A stretch of 64,000 bases of DNA, from assembly GCF_021491915.1 (NCBI RefSeq), contig NZ_CP090836.1:2094501-2158500 (forward strand), given 5' to 3'. Origin of the DNA: Paracoccus everestensis (GTDB lineage Bacteria; Pseudomonadota; Alphaproteobacteria; Rhodobacterales; Rhodobacteraceae). The notes below the pieces were generated by a model, which saw nothing but the letters and a program-made list of their open reading frames with translations, had not been told where the DNA came from and did not search any database. Below, in pieces: positions 53,316 to 62,368 of the stretch. Made by a program: the position numbers and the translations under genes. How positions within the stretch are numbered: position 1 is the stretch's first letter; each line of letters opens with the position of its first letter.

Positions 53316-54299
53316 ATGAGCGGACTTCTGGCACTTCTGGACGATGTGGCGGCCATTTCAAAGGTCGCGGCGGCATCCATCGACGACGTGGCGGGCCAGG
53401 CGGTCAAGGCTGGCGCCAAGGCTGCGGGCGCGGTCATCGACGATGCGGCGGTGACGCCGAAATACGTCCACGGCTTCGACGCCAGCCGAGAGCTTCCCAT
53501 CGTCTGGAAGATCGCGCGCGGGTCGCTGTTCAACAAGCTGGTGATCCTGCTGCCCGTCGCGCTGCTGTTGTCGGCCTTTGCGCCCTGGGCGATATCGCCC
53601 CTGCTGATGCTGGGCGGGGCTTACCTGTGCTATGAAGGCGCCGAAAAGGTTGCCCATGCGCTTGGCTATGGCAACACCCATGAAAGTGCGGAACACACCC
53701 ATCCCAAGACCGAGGGCGCCGCGCTGGAAGAACAGCGCGTGGCGGGCGCGATCAAGACCGACTTCATCCTGTCGGCCGAGATCATGGTCTTGGCCCTGTC
53801 CACCATTCCGGGCGACGACACGCTGTGGATGAAGGCACTGATCCTGGTTGTGGTCGCCGTGGGCATCACCGCCGCGGTTTACGGCTTTGTCGCGCTGATC
53901 GTGAAGGCCGACGATGTGGGGGTGCATATGGCGACGCGTCGCAACGGCCTGTCCTCGGCCATCGGGCGCGGCATCGTCAAGGTGATGCCCGGCTTCATGA
54001 AGGTGCTGACGGTCGTGGGCACCGCCGCGATGATCTGGGTGGGCGGCCAGATCGTGCTGCACGGTTTCGCCGAACTGGGCTGGGCCGGTCCCTATGACTG
54101 GATCCACCACCAGGCCGAGGCGGCGTCCCATGCCGTTCCCCAGGCGCCCGGCGTTGTCGCCTGGGCTGTCACGGCATTCTTTGACGGCATCTTCGGGTTG
54201 ATCCTGGGCCTGATCCTGATCCCCATCGCCCACCACGTCATCAATCCGCTGTTGCAGGCAACGGTCGCGCCGCTGATGGCGCGGCTGCGCGGGGCGTGA
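53316..54299 (+). CDS. DUF808 family membrane protein
   Basis: A 327-aa inner-membrane protein of the DUF808 (YedI) family, function unknown. It opens MSGLLALLDDVAAISKVAAASIDDVAGQA, the conserved family start, followed by DDAAVTPKYVHGFDASRELPIVWKIARGSLFNKLV. Hydrophobic segments lie at about residues 75-100, 165-200, 230-250 and 285-315. A His/Glu-rich loop (YGNTHESAEHTHPKTEGAA) is near residue 125. The start is ATG 53316 with GAGGGATGG just before. It stands alone between the Tct and Ugp operons. Confidence 0.85.
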   Translation: MSGLLALLDDVAAISKVAAASIDDVAGQAVKAGAKAAGAVIDDAAVTPKYVHGFDASRELPIVWKIARGSLFNKLVILLPVALLLSAFAPWAISPLLMLGGAYLCYEGAEKVAHALGYGNTHESAEHTHPKTEGAALEEQRVAGAIKTDFILSAEIMVLALSTIPGDDTLWMKALILVVVAVGITAAVYGFVALIVKADDVGVHMATRRNGLSSAIGRGIVKVMPGFMKVLTVVGTAAMIWVGGQIVLHGFAELGWAGPYDWIHHQAEAASHAVPQAPGVVAWAVTAFFDGIFGLILGLILIPIAHHVINPLLQATVAPLMARLRGA

Positions 54300-54373
54300 C
54301 CGCAACCGACGCAACGGCATGAATTATGGGGCCGCGGGTGGCGGTTTCGCGTTGTTGACCGGATGGTCAAAGG

Positions 54374-54413
54374 ATGTCACCCTTCCGTCATACGGCTGTT
54401 GCGTTCGCGTCAC
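54374..54413 (+). promoter_or_regulatory. Tandem Pho-box-like array upstream of ugpB
   Basis: Four 7-bp units start exactly 11 bp apart: ATGTCAC (54374), CCGTCAT (54385), CTGTTGC (54396) and GCGTCAC (54407). Three contain the GTCA core of the Pho-box half-site CTGTCAT. The 7-bp unit plus 4-bp spacer is the known PhoB geometry. It lies 53 bp before the ugpB start, and ugp operons are Pho-regulated in several Proteobacteria. Confidence 0.6.
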
Positions 54414-54466
54414 CATGGCCCGTTAGGCTCGGTCCGCGAACCGCAACTCCATAAAGGGAGGAAATC

Positions 54467-55780
54467 ATGAGCAGAATTTTCACAGCGTCCACCGTGGCGC
54501 TGATCGCGTCGCTGTCGGCGGCAAACGCGCAGACCGAAATTCAGTGGTGGCACGCCATGGGCGGCGAACTGGGCGCCAAGCTGGAAGAAATCACCAAGGG
54601 CTTCAACGACGCCCAGGACGAATACACGGTCGTGCCGTCCTATAAGGGCACCTATCCCGAAACGATGACGGCCGCGATTGCCGCGTTCCGTGCGCAGCAG
54701 CAACCCGCCATCGTCCAGGTGTTCGAGGTCGGCACCGGCACGATGATGGCCGCCGAGGGCGCCATTGTCCCGGTCCACCAGTTGATGGCGGATAATGAGG
54801 TGGCCTTCGATCCCGCGGCCTATCTGCCTTCCGTGGTCGGCTATTACACCGACACCAACGGCAATATGCTGTCGCTGCCCTTCAACAGCTCGACCCCGAT
54901 CGTCTATTACAACAAGACCGTGTTTGAAAAAGCGGGCCTTGATCCCGACACGCCGCCGAAAACCTGGGCCGAGCTGGAGGATTTCAGCAAGAAGATCATG
55001 GAATCGGACGCGGCCACCTGCGGCTTCACGACCCAGTGGATCAGCTGGATCCAGACCGAAAACCTGTCGGCCTGGCACAACCAGCCGATCGGAACCGAAG
55101 GGAACGGCTTTGGCGGCACGGCCGCACGCCTGACGCTGAACGGGCCGGTCCAGGTCAAGCATTGGGAAAACCTCAAGCGCCTGTCCAATGAAGGGATCTT
55201 CAAATACGGCGGCCCGGTGGGCGGCGACAATGCGGCGCCGATGTTCTATTCCCAGGACTGCGCGATGTACATGGCAAGCTCGGCCAGCCGGGCGGGCGTG
55301 ATCGCCAATGCCAAGGACTTCGAGGTCGGCTATGGGATGCTGCCCTATTACGACGATGTCGAGGGCGCGCCGCAGAACTCCATCATCGGGGGCGCGTCCC
55401 TGTGGGTGCTGTCAGGCCGCCCGGATGCGGAATATGCCGGCGTGGCAAAGTTCTTCGAATACCTCTCCACCCCTGAGGTCCAGGCGGACTGGGCGTCCTT
55501 CTCGGGCTATCTGCCGATCACGCAGGCTGCGATGGACCAGATGGCCAGCTTCTATTCGGACAACCCCGGCGCGGACACCGGCATCAAGCAGATCACGCTG
55601 AACGAGCCGACCGAGAATTCCAAAGGGCTGCGGTTCGGCAACTATGTCCAGATCCGCGGCATCATCGACGAGGAGTTCGAACAGCTTCTGTCCGGGTCCA
55701 AGGACGCCCAGGGCGCGCTTGACGCCGTGGTCGAACGCGGCAATGCGCTGATCACGGAATTCGAAGCCCAGAACCAGTAA
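54467..55780 (+). CDS. ugpB: Glycerol-3-phosphate ABC transporter binding protein UgpB
   Basis: A 437-aa periplasmic binding protein. The signal peptide ends at ANA (about residue 20), followed by QTEIQWWHAMGGELGAKLEEI, the UgpB opening. GTYPETMTAAIAAFRAQQQPAIVQVFEVGTGTMMAA, cited in part, and LPFNSSTPIVYYNKTVF are also characteristic. It delivers sn-glycerol 3-phosphate or glycerophosphodiesters to UgpAE. AAAGGGAGG is a strong ribosome site 5 nt before the ATG. A Pho-box-like array lies upstream. Confidence 0.93.
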   Translation: MSRIFTASTVALIASLSAANAQTEIQWWHAMGGELGAKLEEITKGFNDAQDEYTVVPSYKGTYPETMTAAIAAFRAQQQPAIVQVFEVGTGTMMAAEGAIVPVHQLMADNEVAFDPAAYLPSVVGYYTDTNGNMLSLPFNSSTPIVYYNKTVFEKAGLDPDTPPKTWAELEDFSKKIMESDAATCGFTTQWISWIQTENLSAWHNQPIGTEGNGFGGTAARLTLNGPVQVKHWENLKRLSNEGIFKYGGPVGGDNAAPMFYSQDCAMYMASSASRAGVIANAKDFEVGYGMLPYYDDVEGAPQNSIIGGASLWVLSGRPDAEYAGVAKFFEYLSTPEVQADWASFSGYLPITQAAMDQMASFYSDNPGADTGIKQITLNEPTENSKGLRFGNYVQIRGIIDEEFEQLLSGSKDAQGALDAVVERGNALITEFEAQNQ

Positions 55781-55790
55781 CCATGGCCTT

Positions 55791-55815
55791 GGGGCCGCGC
55801 CACCCGCGCGGCCCC
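55791..55815 (+). other. Intra-operon hairpin between ugpB and ugpA
   Basis: GGGGCCGCGC (55791-55800) pairs over 10 bp with GCGCGGCCCC (55806-55815) around CACCC, 10 bp after the ugpB stop. Without a following U-run it is more likely an mRNA-stabilising or attenuating element that raises binding-protein output than a full terminator. Confidence 0.6.
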
Positions 55816-55840
55816 ATTCCCATTCCACAAGGCAGGCTGG

Positions 55841-56719
55841 ATGAAGCGCACCTTATTTCGAAACCAGTTGCTGCCCTGGCTGCTGCTGGCCCCGCAACTG
55901 GCGATCACCTTTGTGTTCTTCCTGTGGCCCGCAGCCCAAGCCGTCCGGCAAAGCTTTCTGCGCCAGGACGCATTCGGCATCAACACCACCTTCGTGGGCC
56001 TGACGAATTTCAAGGCGCTGTGGAACAGCCCGGAATACCTCAACTCGTTGCAGGTGACGGCGGTCTTTGCCGTCCTGGTCACGGTCCTGTCGATGGGTTT
56101 CGCGCTGCTGCTGGCAGTGGCCGTGGACCGGATGATCCGGTCGACCAGCATTTATACCACGCTGCTGGTCTGGCCCTATGCAGTGGCCCCGGCGGTGGCG
56201 GGCATCCTGTGGTGGTTCATCTTCAACCCGACCATCGGCGTCATGCCCTATGTGCTGGAGGTCGTGGGTTACGACTGGAACCACATCAGTTCGAAAACCG
56301 ACGCCATGACCCTGGTGGTGATCGCAAGCGCCTGGAAGCAGATCAGCTATAACTTCCTGTTCTTCGTGGCGGGCCTGCAATCCATTCCGGCCAGCCTGCG
56401 CGAGGCCGCCGCCATCGACGGCGCGGGGCCGGTGCGGCGGTTCTTCGACATCACGGTCCCGCTGCTGTCGCCCACCACCTTCTTCCTGCTGGTCGTCAAC
56501 ATCGTCTATGCCATGTTCGACACCTTTGGCGTGATCGACGCCACGACCGAGGGCGGGCCTGCGCAGGCCACCAATATCCTGGTCTACAAGGTCTATTTCG
56601 ACGGCTTCGTGGGACAGAACATGGGGTCGTCCGCCGCGCAATCGGTAATCCTGATGCTGATCGTGATCGCGCTGACGGTGGTCCAGTTCCGCTATGTCGA
56701 AAAGAAGGTGGCCTATTGA
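55841..56719 (+). CDS. ugpA: Glycerol-3-phosphate ABC transporter permease UgpA
   Basis: A 292-aa MalF-type permease with six membrane segments. The first (residues about 10-32) reads [21 protein letters not shown], and the ATPase-contact EAA loop is [27 protein letters not shown] (about 180-205). [19 protein letters not shown] in the first periplasmic loop matches UgpA. Its TGA overlaps the ugpE ATG by one base. Confidence 0.93.
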   Translation: MKRTLFRNQLLPWLLLAPQLAITFVFFLWPAAQAVRQSFLRQDAFGINTTFVGLTNFKALWNSPEYLNSLQVTAVFAVLVTVLSMGFALLLAVAVDRMIRSTSIYTTLLVWPYAVAPAVAGILWWFIFNPTIGVMPYVLEVVGYDWNHISSKTDAMTLVVIASAWKQISYNFLFFVAGLQSIPASLREAAAIDGAGPVRRFFDITVPLLSPTTFFLLVVNIVYAMFDTFGVIDATTEGGPAQATNILVYKVYFDGFVGQNMGSSAAQSVILMLIVIALTVVQFRYVEKKVAY

Positions 56720-57567
56720 TGATCGAGAACCGCCCTGGCCTGAACCTTCTGGCGCACCTTACCCTGATGGCGGGCGTGGCGATCGTCGCCCTGCCCGTCT
56801 GGGTGGCCTTTGTCGCATCCACCCATACCGCGACCGACTTCATGTCGGGCACGATCCCCGTCTGGCCCGGCCCCCATCTGATCGAGAACTACAGCCAGAT
56901 GCTGGGCGCGGGCGTATCCACCAGCGGCACGCCCCCGGTGGGCACGATGATGTTCAACAGCCTGGTCATGGCACTGATGATCGCCTGCGGCAAGATCGCA
57001 ATTTCCATCACCTCGGCCTTTGCCATCGTGTATTTCCGCTTTCCCTTCCGAAACCTGGCCTTCTGGTGCATCTTCATCACCCTGATGCTGCCGGTCGAGG
57101 TTCGGATCGTGCCCACCTTCCAGGTTGTGGCCGATCTGGGAATGCTGAACAGCTATGCGGGCCTGTCGATCCCGCTGATCGCATCGGCCACCGCGACCTT
57201 TCTGTTCCGGCAGGTGTTCCTGACCATCCCCGACGAACTGACCGAGGCCGCGCGCATCGACGGCGCAGGCCCGATGAAATTCTTCCGCGACATCCTTTTG
57301 CCCTTGTCGCGGACCAACATCGCGGCGCTGTTCGTGATCCTGTTCATCTATGGCTGGAACCAGTATCTGTGGCCGCTGCTGATCACCACCAGCAGCGATT
57401 ATTACACCATCGTCGCGGGCATCAAGCGCATGGCCGACGCGGTGGACGGGCTGCCGCAATGGCATCTGGTGATGGCGACCGCCATGCTGGCGATGTTGCC
57501 CCCGGTCGCCGTGGTGATCGGGATGCAGCGCCTGTTCGTCAAAGGTCTTGTCGAGACGGAGAAATAA
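56719..57567 (+). CDS. ugpE: Glycerol-3-phosphate ABC transporter permease UgpE
   Basis: A 282-aa MalG-type permease, partner of UgpA. The EAA loop is [28 protein letters not shown] at about residues 170-198, and [25 protein letters not shown] matches the UgpE first periplasmic loop. The ATG at 56719 is used; a TTG directly before it is in frame. Six membrane segments are evident. Confidence 0.93.
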   Translation: MIENRPGLNLLAHLTLMAGVAIVALPVWVAFVASTHTATDFMSGTIPVWPGPHLIENYSQMLGAGVSTSGTPPVGTMMFNSLVMALMIACGKIAISITSAFAIVYFRFPFRNLAFWCIFITLMLPVEVRIVPTFQVVADLGMLNSYAGLSIPLIASATATFLFRQVFLTIPDELTEAARIDGAGPMKFFRDILLPLSRTNIAALFVILFIYGWNQYLWPLLITTSSDYYTIVAGIKRMADAVDGLPQWHLVMATAMLAMLPPVAVVIGMQRLFVKGLVETEK

Positions 57568-57571
57568 GACA

Positions 57572-58576
57572 ATGGCATCCATAATCCTCGACACCGTCGG
57601 CAAGATCTATGCCGGCGGCACCCGCGCCGTGGGCGATGTCAGCATCGACATCGCGGATGGCGAATTCATCGTGCTGGTCGGCCCGTCCGGCTGCGGCAAA
57701 TCCACGCTGCTGCGGATGGTGGCGGGGCTGGAAAGCATCAGCGAAGGCACGGTCCGCATCGGCGACCGGGTGGTCAACGACATCGAGCCTGCCGACCGCG
57801 ACATCGCCATGGTGTTCCAGAACTATGCGCTTTACCCGCATATGTCGGTGCGCCAGAACCTGGCCTATGGGTTGAAGAACCGCCGCACCCCCAGGGCGGA
57901 AATCGAACGCCGCGTGGCCCAGGCGGCCGAAATCCTGCAGATCGGTCCCTTCCTGGACCGCAAGCCCCGCGCCCTGTCGGGCGGCCAGCGTCAGCGCGTC
58001 GCCATGGGCCGCGCCATCGTGCGCGAACCGGCGGCGTTCCTGTTCGACGAACCGCTGTCGAACCTGGACGCCAAGCTGCGCGTGACCATGCGGCTGGAGA
58101 TCAAGGAGTTGCAGCGCCGTCTGCGCACGACCTCGATCTATGTCACCCATGACCAGCTGGAAGCGATGACGCTGGCCGACCGCCTTGTGGTGCTTAACGC
58201 GGGCCGGATCGAACAGATCGGCACCCCGCTCGAGGTTTACCGCAAGCCCGCATCCACCTTTGTCGCGGGCTTCATCGGCAGTCCCGCGATGAACCTGATC
58301 AGCAGCCGCGCCGTGCCCCATCTGCCCGGCATCGCCCATGCCGGAACCATCGGCATCCGCCCCGAGGATCTGGTTGTTTCCCCCGACGGTCCCATCGACA
58401 TGGAGGTTCTGGCGGTCGAGGAACTGGGCGCGCAGCGCCTGGTCCACGGCCAGACCGGGGGCGAACGGCTGACCGTGACGATGCCGTCCAACGCGGAACT
58501 GTCCGACAGCCTGCGATTGGCCTATCGCCCCGGATCGCTGCATTTGTTCCAAACCGACGGGCGACGCATAGATTGA
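57572..58576 (+). CDS. ugpC: Glycerol-3-phosphate ABC transporter ATPase UgpC
   Basis: A 334-aa MalK-type ATPase. Walker [12 protein letters not shown] (about residues 38-48), Q-loop [21 protein letters not shown], signature [16 protein letters not shown] and Walker [16 protein letters not shown]. The C-terminal TOBE domain includes [12 protein letters not shown] and IGIRPEDL. It powers UgpAE. Order B-A-E-C is the usual one. There is no clear terminator before the M4 peptidase gene 40 bp later. Confidence 0.94.
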   Translation: MASIILDTVGKIYAGGTRAVGDVSIDIADGEFIVLVGPSGCGKSTLLRMVAGLESISEGTVRIGDRVVNDIEPADRDIAMVFQNYALYPHMSVRQNLAYGLKNRRTPRAEIERRVAQAAEILQIGPFLDRKPRALSGGQRQRVAMGRAIVREPAAFLFDEPLSNLDAKLRVTMRLEIKELQRRLRTTSIYVTHDQLEAMTLADRLVVLNAGRIEQIGTPLEVYRKPASTFVAGFIGSPAMNLISSRAVPHLPGIAHAGTIGIRPEDLVVSPDGPIDMEVLAVEELGAQRLVHGQTGGERLTVTMPSNAELSDSLRLAYRPGSLHLFQTDGRRID

Positions 58577-58616
58577 TGTTCTTGTTTTGTTCCTAATGTT
58601 CCCGTGCTAGTATAAG

Positions 58617-59744
58617 ATGAGTTTCCAGAACGGGATTCGCCTCATGTGCTTTTCGCTGAACGGTTTGCATCATCCTTCGATCCCCTGCATCGTGCCGCCC
58701 TATATGCTGCGGGTGCTGGCGCTGCGCGGTGATGCCAAGACGGCTGAAATGGCGCGGACGCTGTTGAAGCAGACTGAAAAACTGCGCGACGAACGTGCCG
58801 AACTGACCCGCGCGGGCCTGCCGCAAGCCCAGCCGGTCAGCGGCGCTTTCGCCACCACGGCGGTCAGCCCGGCCGGGGGGCTGTGCTGCCCCGACCGGCG
58901 CATCCATGACGGGCAGTTCCGCGCCGCCCTGCCGGGCCCCCTGGTCCGGTCCGAAGGCGACGACCCCACCGGCATCCCCGATGCCGACACTGCCTATGAC
59001 GCCGCGGGCCAGGTCTTTTCCCTGTTCGCCGAGGAATACGGCCGCAACTCTCTGGATGGGCAGGGAATGCCCCTAATCGCCACGGTCCATCACCGCCGCG
59101 ATTACAACAACGCCTTCTGGAGCGGAGAGCAGATGGCCTATGGCACCGGCGACGGCAAGGTGTTCCGCACCTTTCTGGAACTGTCGGTGATAGGCCATGA
59201 AATGGCGCATGGCGTGATCCAGCATTCGGGCGGGCTGATCTATGAAAACCAGTCGGGCGCGCTGAACGAAAGCATCGCGGACGTGTTCGGCTCTCTCGCG
59301 CTGCAGCGAGCGCTCGGACAAGAGGTGCATCAGGCCGACTGGCTGCTGGGGCGCGGCATCCTTGGCCCCGGCATCAACGGCACCGCGCTGCGCAGCATGA
59401 AGGCACCGGGAACGGCCTATTCCGACGATCTCTTGGGGCAGGATCCCCAGCCCTGGCACATGGATCATTTCGTCACGACCACTGACGACAATGGCGGGGT
59501 GCATATCAATTCAGGGATCCCCAACCACGCCTTCTACCTGTTCTGCGCCTATCTGGGCGGACGGGCATGGGAGCTGCCGGGCCAGGTCTGGTATCGCGCG
59601 CTGCAGGCATTGAACAACCCCATGGCCAGCTTTTCGGACTGGGCAGACCAAACGATGGACGCGGCCATCGAACTGGCCGGGCGCGGCAGCATCGAGACGG
59701 TGATGCTGCGCCGTGCGTGGAAACTTGTCGGAATCGCAATCTAG
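58617..59744 (+). CDS. Protealysin-like M4 metallopeptidase
   Basis: A thermolysin-family (M4) zinc peptidase of 375 aa with no signal peptide. A short protealysin-type propeptide is marked by CIVPPYMLRVLALRGD (about residues 24-39). The zinc motif HEMAH is at 194-198 with the third ligand Glu218 in NESIADVFGS, and VHINSGIPNHAFYL holds the catalytic-site His region. Protealysin-like peptidases lack the long PepSY/FTP propeptide of secreted M4 enzymes and can act inside cells or be released unconventionally. ATG 58617 or 58644 could be the start. An inhibitor-like gene follows 35 bp later. Confidence 0.9.
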   Translation: MSFQNGIRLMCFSLNGLHHPSIPCIVPPYMLRVLALRGDAKTAEMARTLLKQTEKLRDERAELTRAGLPQAQPVSGAFATTAVSPAGGLCCPDRRIHDGQFRAALPGPLVRSEGDDPTGIPDADTAYDAAGQVFSLFAEEYGRNSLDGQGMPLIATVHHRRDYNNAFWSGEQMAYGTGDGKVFRTFLELSVIGHEMAHGVIQHSGGLIYENQSGALNESIADVFGSLALQRALGQEVHQADWLLGRGILGPGINGTALRSMKAPGTAYSDDLLGQDPQPWHMDHFVTTTDDNGGVHINSGIPNHAFYLFCAYLGGRAWELPGQVWYRALQALNNPMASFSDWADQTMDAAIELAGRGSIETVMLRRAWKLVGIAI

Positions 59745-59779
59745 GCTTAGATTCCCCCCATCAGCGGGGGATCCTTGCC

Positions 59780-60061
59780 ATGATCATCGAAATTGCGGCG
59801 CAGGGCGGCTTTGGCGGCATCACCGCCGCGCAGTTGCGCAAGACCATCGACGTGGAAAACCAGTCCGAACAGATGCGCCAGGATCTGTGCGACGCGTTCG
59901 AGCCTGACGAACTGGCCCGCCTGGCCCGCCAGCCCTGCGGCGACGGGGCTGACCGGATGACCTATCGCATCACGGTGACCGAGGATCGCCAGACCCGCAG
60001 CTTCACCCTGCAAGAACAGCAGATCCCCCCGGATATGCTGGATTTGATCGACCAGATGTAA
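59780..60061 (+). CDS. Emfourin-like inhibitor of the adjacent M4 peptidase
   Basis: A 93-aa protein resembling emfourin, the protein inhibitor encoded beside protealysin in Serratia. It opens MIIEIAAQGGFGGITAAQLRK (family pattern GGFxGI), has an acidic middle (CDAFEPDELARLARQ) and ends with GADRMTYRITVTEDRQTRSFTLQEQQIPPDM, cited in part, a strand pair typical of the family. ATG 59780 has GGGGG about 10 nt upstream. The tight pairing with the M4 gene strongly supports the inhibitor role; no signal peptide, so both act in the same compartment. Confidence 0.78.
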   Translation: MIIEIAAQGGFGGITAAQLRKTIDVENQSEQMRQDLCDAFEPDELARLARQPCGDGADRMTYRITVTEDRQTRSFTLQEQQIPPDMLDLIDQM

Positions 60062-60085
60062 AAAACGCGGACGGAACCGCGGCTT

Positions 60086-60135
60086 TCTTCTTCACTCAAA
60101 TATCCCGCGGGGGTCCGGGGGCGCGAAGCCCCCGG
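60086..60135 (-). repeat. Intergenic repeat, copy 3 (inverted; hairpin plus 20-nt core)
   Basis: On the minus strand a CCGGGGG/CCCCCGG stem (complement of 60129-60135 and 60115-60121) is followed by GGATATTTGAGTGAAGAAGA (complement of 60086-60105). It starts 6 bp after the stop of the minus-strand DUF475 gene and points toward the 3' end of the emfourin-like gene. Confidence 0.75.
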
Positions 60136-60141
60136 CTTCAC

Positions 60142-61200
60142 CTAATGATGCGCCTCGCCCTTGTGGCGACGGTTCCACATGATCGAGTTCACAAAGGCCG
60201 CGCCGATGAAGATCGCGCCCAGAAGGCCGGTCACGACCTCGGGCAGGTGCCACATGGTCTGGCCGAACATGATGATCGACAGGATCAGGATCGACCAGAA
60301 GGCGCCGTGTTCCAGATACCGGAATTCCGCCAGCGTGCCCTTTTCGACCAGCATCACGGTCATGGACCGGACATACATGGCGCCGATGCCCAGGCCGATG
60401 GCGATCAGGAACAGGTTCTGGGTCAGGGCGAAGGCCCCGATCACGCCATCAAAGCTGAAGGACGCGTCCAGCACTTCCAGATACAGGAACCCGCCCAGGC
60501 CCACTTGCGCCGCACCCTTCGCGGCGTCCTGCGCCTTGCCCCAGCGGTCCAGCACATGGCCAAGCGCATCCACCGCCAGAAAGGTGACGATGCCCCACAT
60601 GGCGCTGAACATGAAGACCTGTTCGTCCCGTACCGGCAGCAGCCAGACGAACAGCAGGATGATCACCAGGACAAAGCCCACCTCCATCCCGCGCACCGAT
60701 CCGCAACGCCGCAAGGCGCGCTCGACCTTGCCGATCCAGTCCACTTCCTTGGACTGGTCGAAGAAGAAGGTCAGTGCCACCAGCATCAGGAAGGAACCGC
60801 CAAAGGCCGCGATGGGCAGATGCGCCTCGCCGATCAGGCGGGAATATTCCTCGGGATCGGTGGCGGCCAGTTGCAGCGCGGCCCAGGGTCCGATCTGTGC
60901 GGCGATCACCACGATCAGCAACGGGAACACGATCCGCATCCCGAAGACGGCGATCAGAATCCCCCAGGTCAGGAAACGGCGCTGCCATTGCGGCGTCATT
61001 TCCTTCAGCTTGTTGGCATTGACGATGGCATTGTCGAAGGACAGCGAGATTTCCAGGATCGCCAGCACGACCGCGATCATGAAAAAGGACACGGCGCCAG
61101 TCATGCTGCCGGTAAATCGATAGCCAAGCCATGCCGCCAGGGCGATGCCCACAACGGTGACGATCAGCGGCCAGCGCAAATAGGACATGGATGAGCGCAT
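60142..61200 (-). CDS. DUF475 (TerC-related) integral membrane protein
   Basis: A 352-aa membrane protein of the DUF475 family, related to TerC transporters. About 9 membrane segments are predicted, and two acidic helix motifs typical of the group are seen: EISLSFDNAIVNANKLKEM (about residues 49-67) and EVLDASFSFDGVIGAFAL (about 235-252). These Asp/Glu/Asn residues suggest metal-ion export. YgdQ/TerC relatives act on manganese or tellurite stress; substrate here is unknown. It is transcribed alone. Confidence 0.87.
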   Translation of the reverse strand: MRSSMSYLRWPLIVTVVGIALAAWLGYRFTGSMTGAVSFFMIAVVLAILEISLSFDNAIVNANKLKEMTPQWQRRFLTWGILIAVFGMRIVFPLLIVVIAAQIGPWAALQLAATDPEEYSRLIGEAHLPIAAFGGSFLMLVALTFFFDQSKEVDWIGKVERALRRCGSVRGMEVGFVLVIILLFVWLLPVRDEQVFMFSAMWGIVTFLAVDALGHVLDRWGKAQDAAKGAAQVGLGGFLYLEVLDASFSFDGVIGAFALTQNLFLIAIGLGIGAMYVRSMTVMLVEKGTLAEFRYLEHGAFWSILILSIIMFGQTMWHLPEVVTGLLGAIFIGAAFVNSIMWNRRHKGEAHH

Positions 61201-61302
61201 GGAGTCTTCTCCCTATGTGAACGGTCCGAGCATTAGGCGGCTGGCACCAACCCGGCAAGGGTGTTTGCGTGGTCCCGCCTTGCCCTGCGCGTCACCTGGA
61301 CC

Positions 61303-62265
61303 CTATAGCCAGCGTTTCCACCGCAGCACCAGCCAGGTGGCTGCCGCCGTCCCGGCCATCAGCGCCAGCGCCATGGGATAGCCCCAAGGCTTGTGCAATT
61401 CGGGCATCACGTCGAAGTTCATGCCATAGATGCTGGCGATCAGCGTGGGGGGCAGGAACAGGGCCGCCACCACCGACAGGATGCGCACGGTGTTGTTCTG
61501 TTCCAGGTTGATCATGCCCAGCGTGGTGTCCACCGCCAGGCTGACGCGCGATCCCAGGAAATCCGCATGAACCTCCAAGGCCTGGACATCGCGCAACTGA
61601 CCCTTGACCACCGGGCGCAGACGGCCGGATTCAGGCTGTTCACCGACCGTGGCGATATAGAATGCCAGCATCCGTTCGATGGTCAGCAGCGACAGGCGGA
61701 CACGGGCCATGGCCTCGGCCTCGCGGCCCACCTGGCGCAGCGCGGCTTGCAGCCGGTCGCCCTGTCCGCGCACGGTCCGGGTTTCAAAGATGGAGATCGT
61801 GGTGTCGTCCAGCAATCGGCCAGAGCCTTCCAGAATATCGGCCAGCCGGGCGACGATCTCCTCGATCAAGCCGATGAACAGGCGGTGCGCGGTGCCGCAG
61901 CCCAGGGTGGATCGTTCGCCGCGTTCGGGAAAGGTCAGGAAGGGCCGGGGCGAATGGTGCCGCACCGTCACCAGCCGCCCGGGCGACAGGATAAAGCTGA
62001 CGGGCATCGTCACGCGGTTGCCGTCGCCCCGTTCGCCCGGCAGCACGGCGGTCATATAGTCCATCCCCGCTTCCCGATACAGCCGGTTCGAGATCTCGAT
62101 TTCCTCCATGTCGGCCAGGGTCGGGACATCCACGCCCAACTCGCGCAGCAGGGCCATTTCATCCTTTCCCGGGGCGATCAGGTCGATCCAGATGGCGTCG
62201 GACAGCGCGGCGCCCTTGTCCTGCCGCAGGATGCGCCCCTGGCAGATGACATAGGAATACATCAT
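61303..62265 (-). CDS. corA: CorA-family magnesium/cobalt transporter
   Basis: A 320-aa CorA channel. A long cytoplasmic domain (residues 1 to about 255) of alternating helices ends in two C-terminal membrane segments separated by the selectivity motif YGMNFDVMPEL (about residues 278-288). The first pore helix is ILSVVAALFLPPTLIASI. The C-terminal basic KRWL is usual. The start MMYSYVICQG at 62265 is chosen; upstream codons overlap the csbD terminator and lack similarity. Confidence 0.92.
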   Translation of the reverse strand: MMYSYVICQGRILRQDKGAALSDAIWIDLIAPGKDEMALLRELGVDVPTLADMEEIEISNRLYREAGMDYMTAVLPGERGDGNRVTMPVSFILSPGRLVTVRHHSPRPFLTFPERGERSTLGCGTAHRLFIGLIEEIVARLADILEGSGRLLDDTTISIFETRTVRGQGDRLQAALRQVGREAEAMARVRLSLLTIERMLAFYIATVGEQPESGRLRPVVKGQLRDVQALEVHADFLGSRVSLAVDTTLGMINLEQNNTVRILSVVAALFLPPTLIASIYGMNFDVMPELHKPWGYPMALALMAGTAAATWLVLRWKRWL

Positions 62266-62320
62266 GGCGGCGTCCCCGGTTCTGGAAAACAGGGCCTTGG
62301 TAGCCTGCCTGCCGGCAAAG

Positions 62321-62347
62321 AAAAAGGGTGCCGGCAAGGCACCCTTT
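62321..62347 (-). terminator. Rho-independent terminator downstream of csbD
   Basis: On the minus strand AAAGGGTGCC/GGCACCCTTT (complement of 62338-62347 and 62323-62332) forms a 10-bp stem with a 5-nt loop followed by a U-rich run. It lies 21 bp beyond the csbD stop and in front of corA. Confidence 0.85.
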
Positions 62348-62368
62348 CCCGTCCGGCGCGCGGTCGCG

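Noticed and set aside
50755-53376. Very long antisense open frame (873 codons) opposite tctA and the second tctC
   Set aside because: It is His/Gln/Arg-rich, resembles no family and mirrors well-supported genes. Long antisense frames are expected at this GC content.
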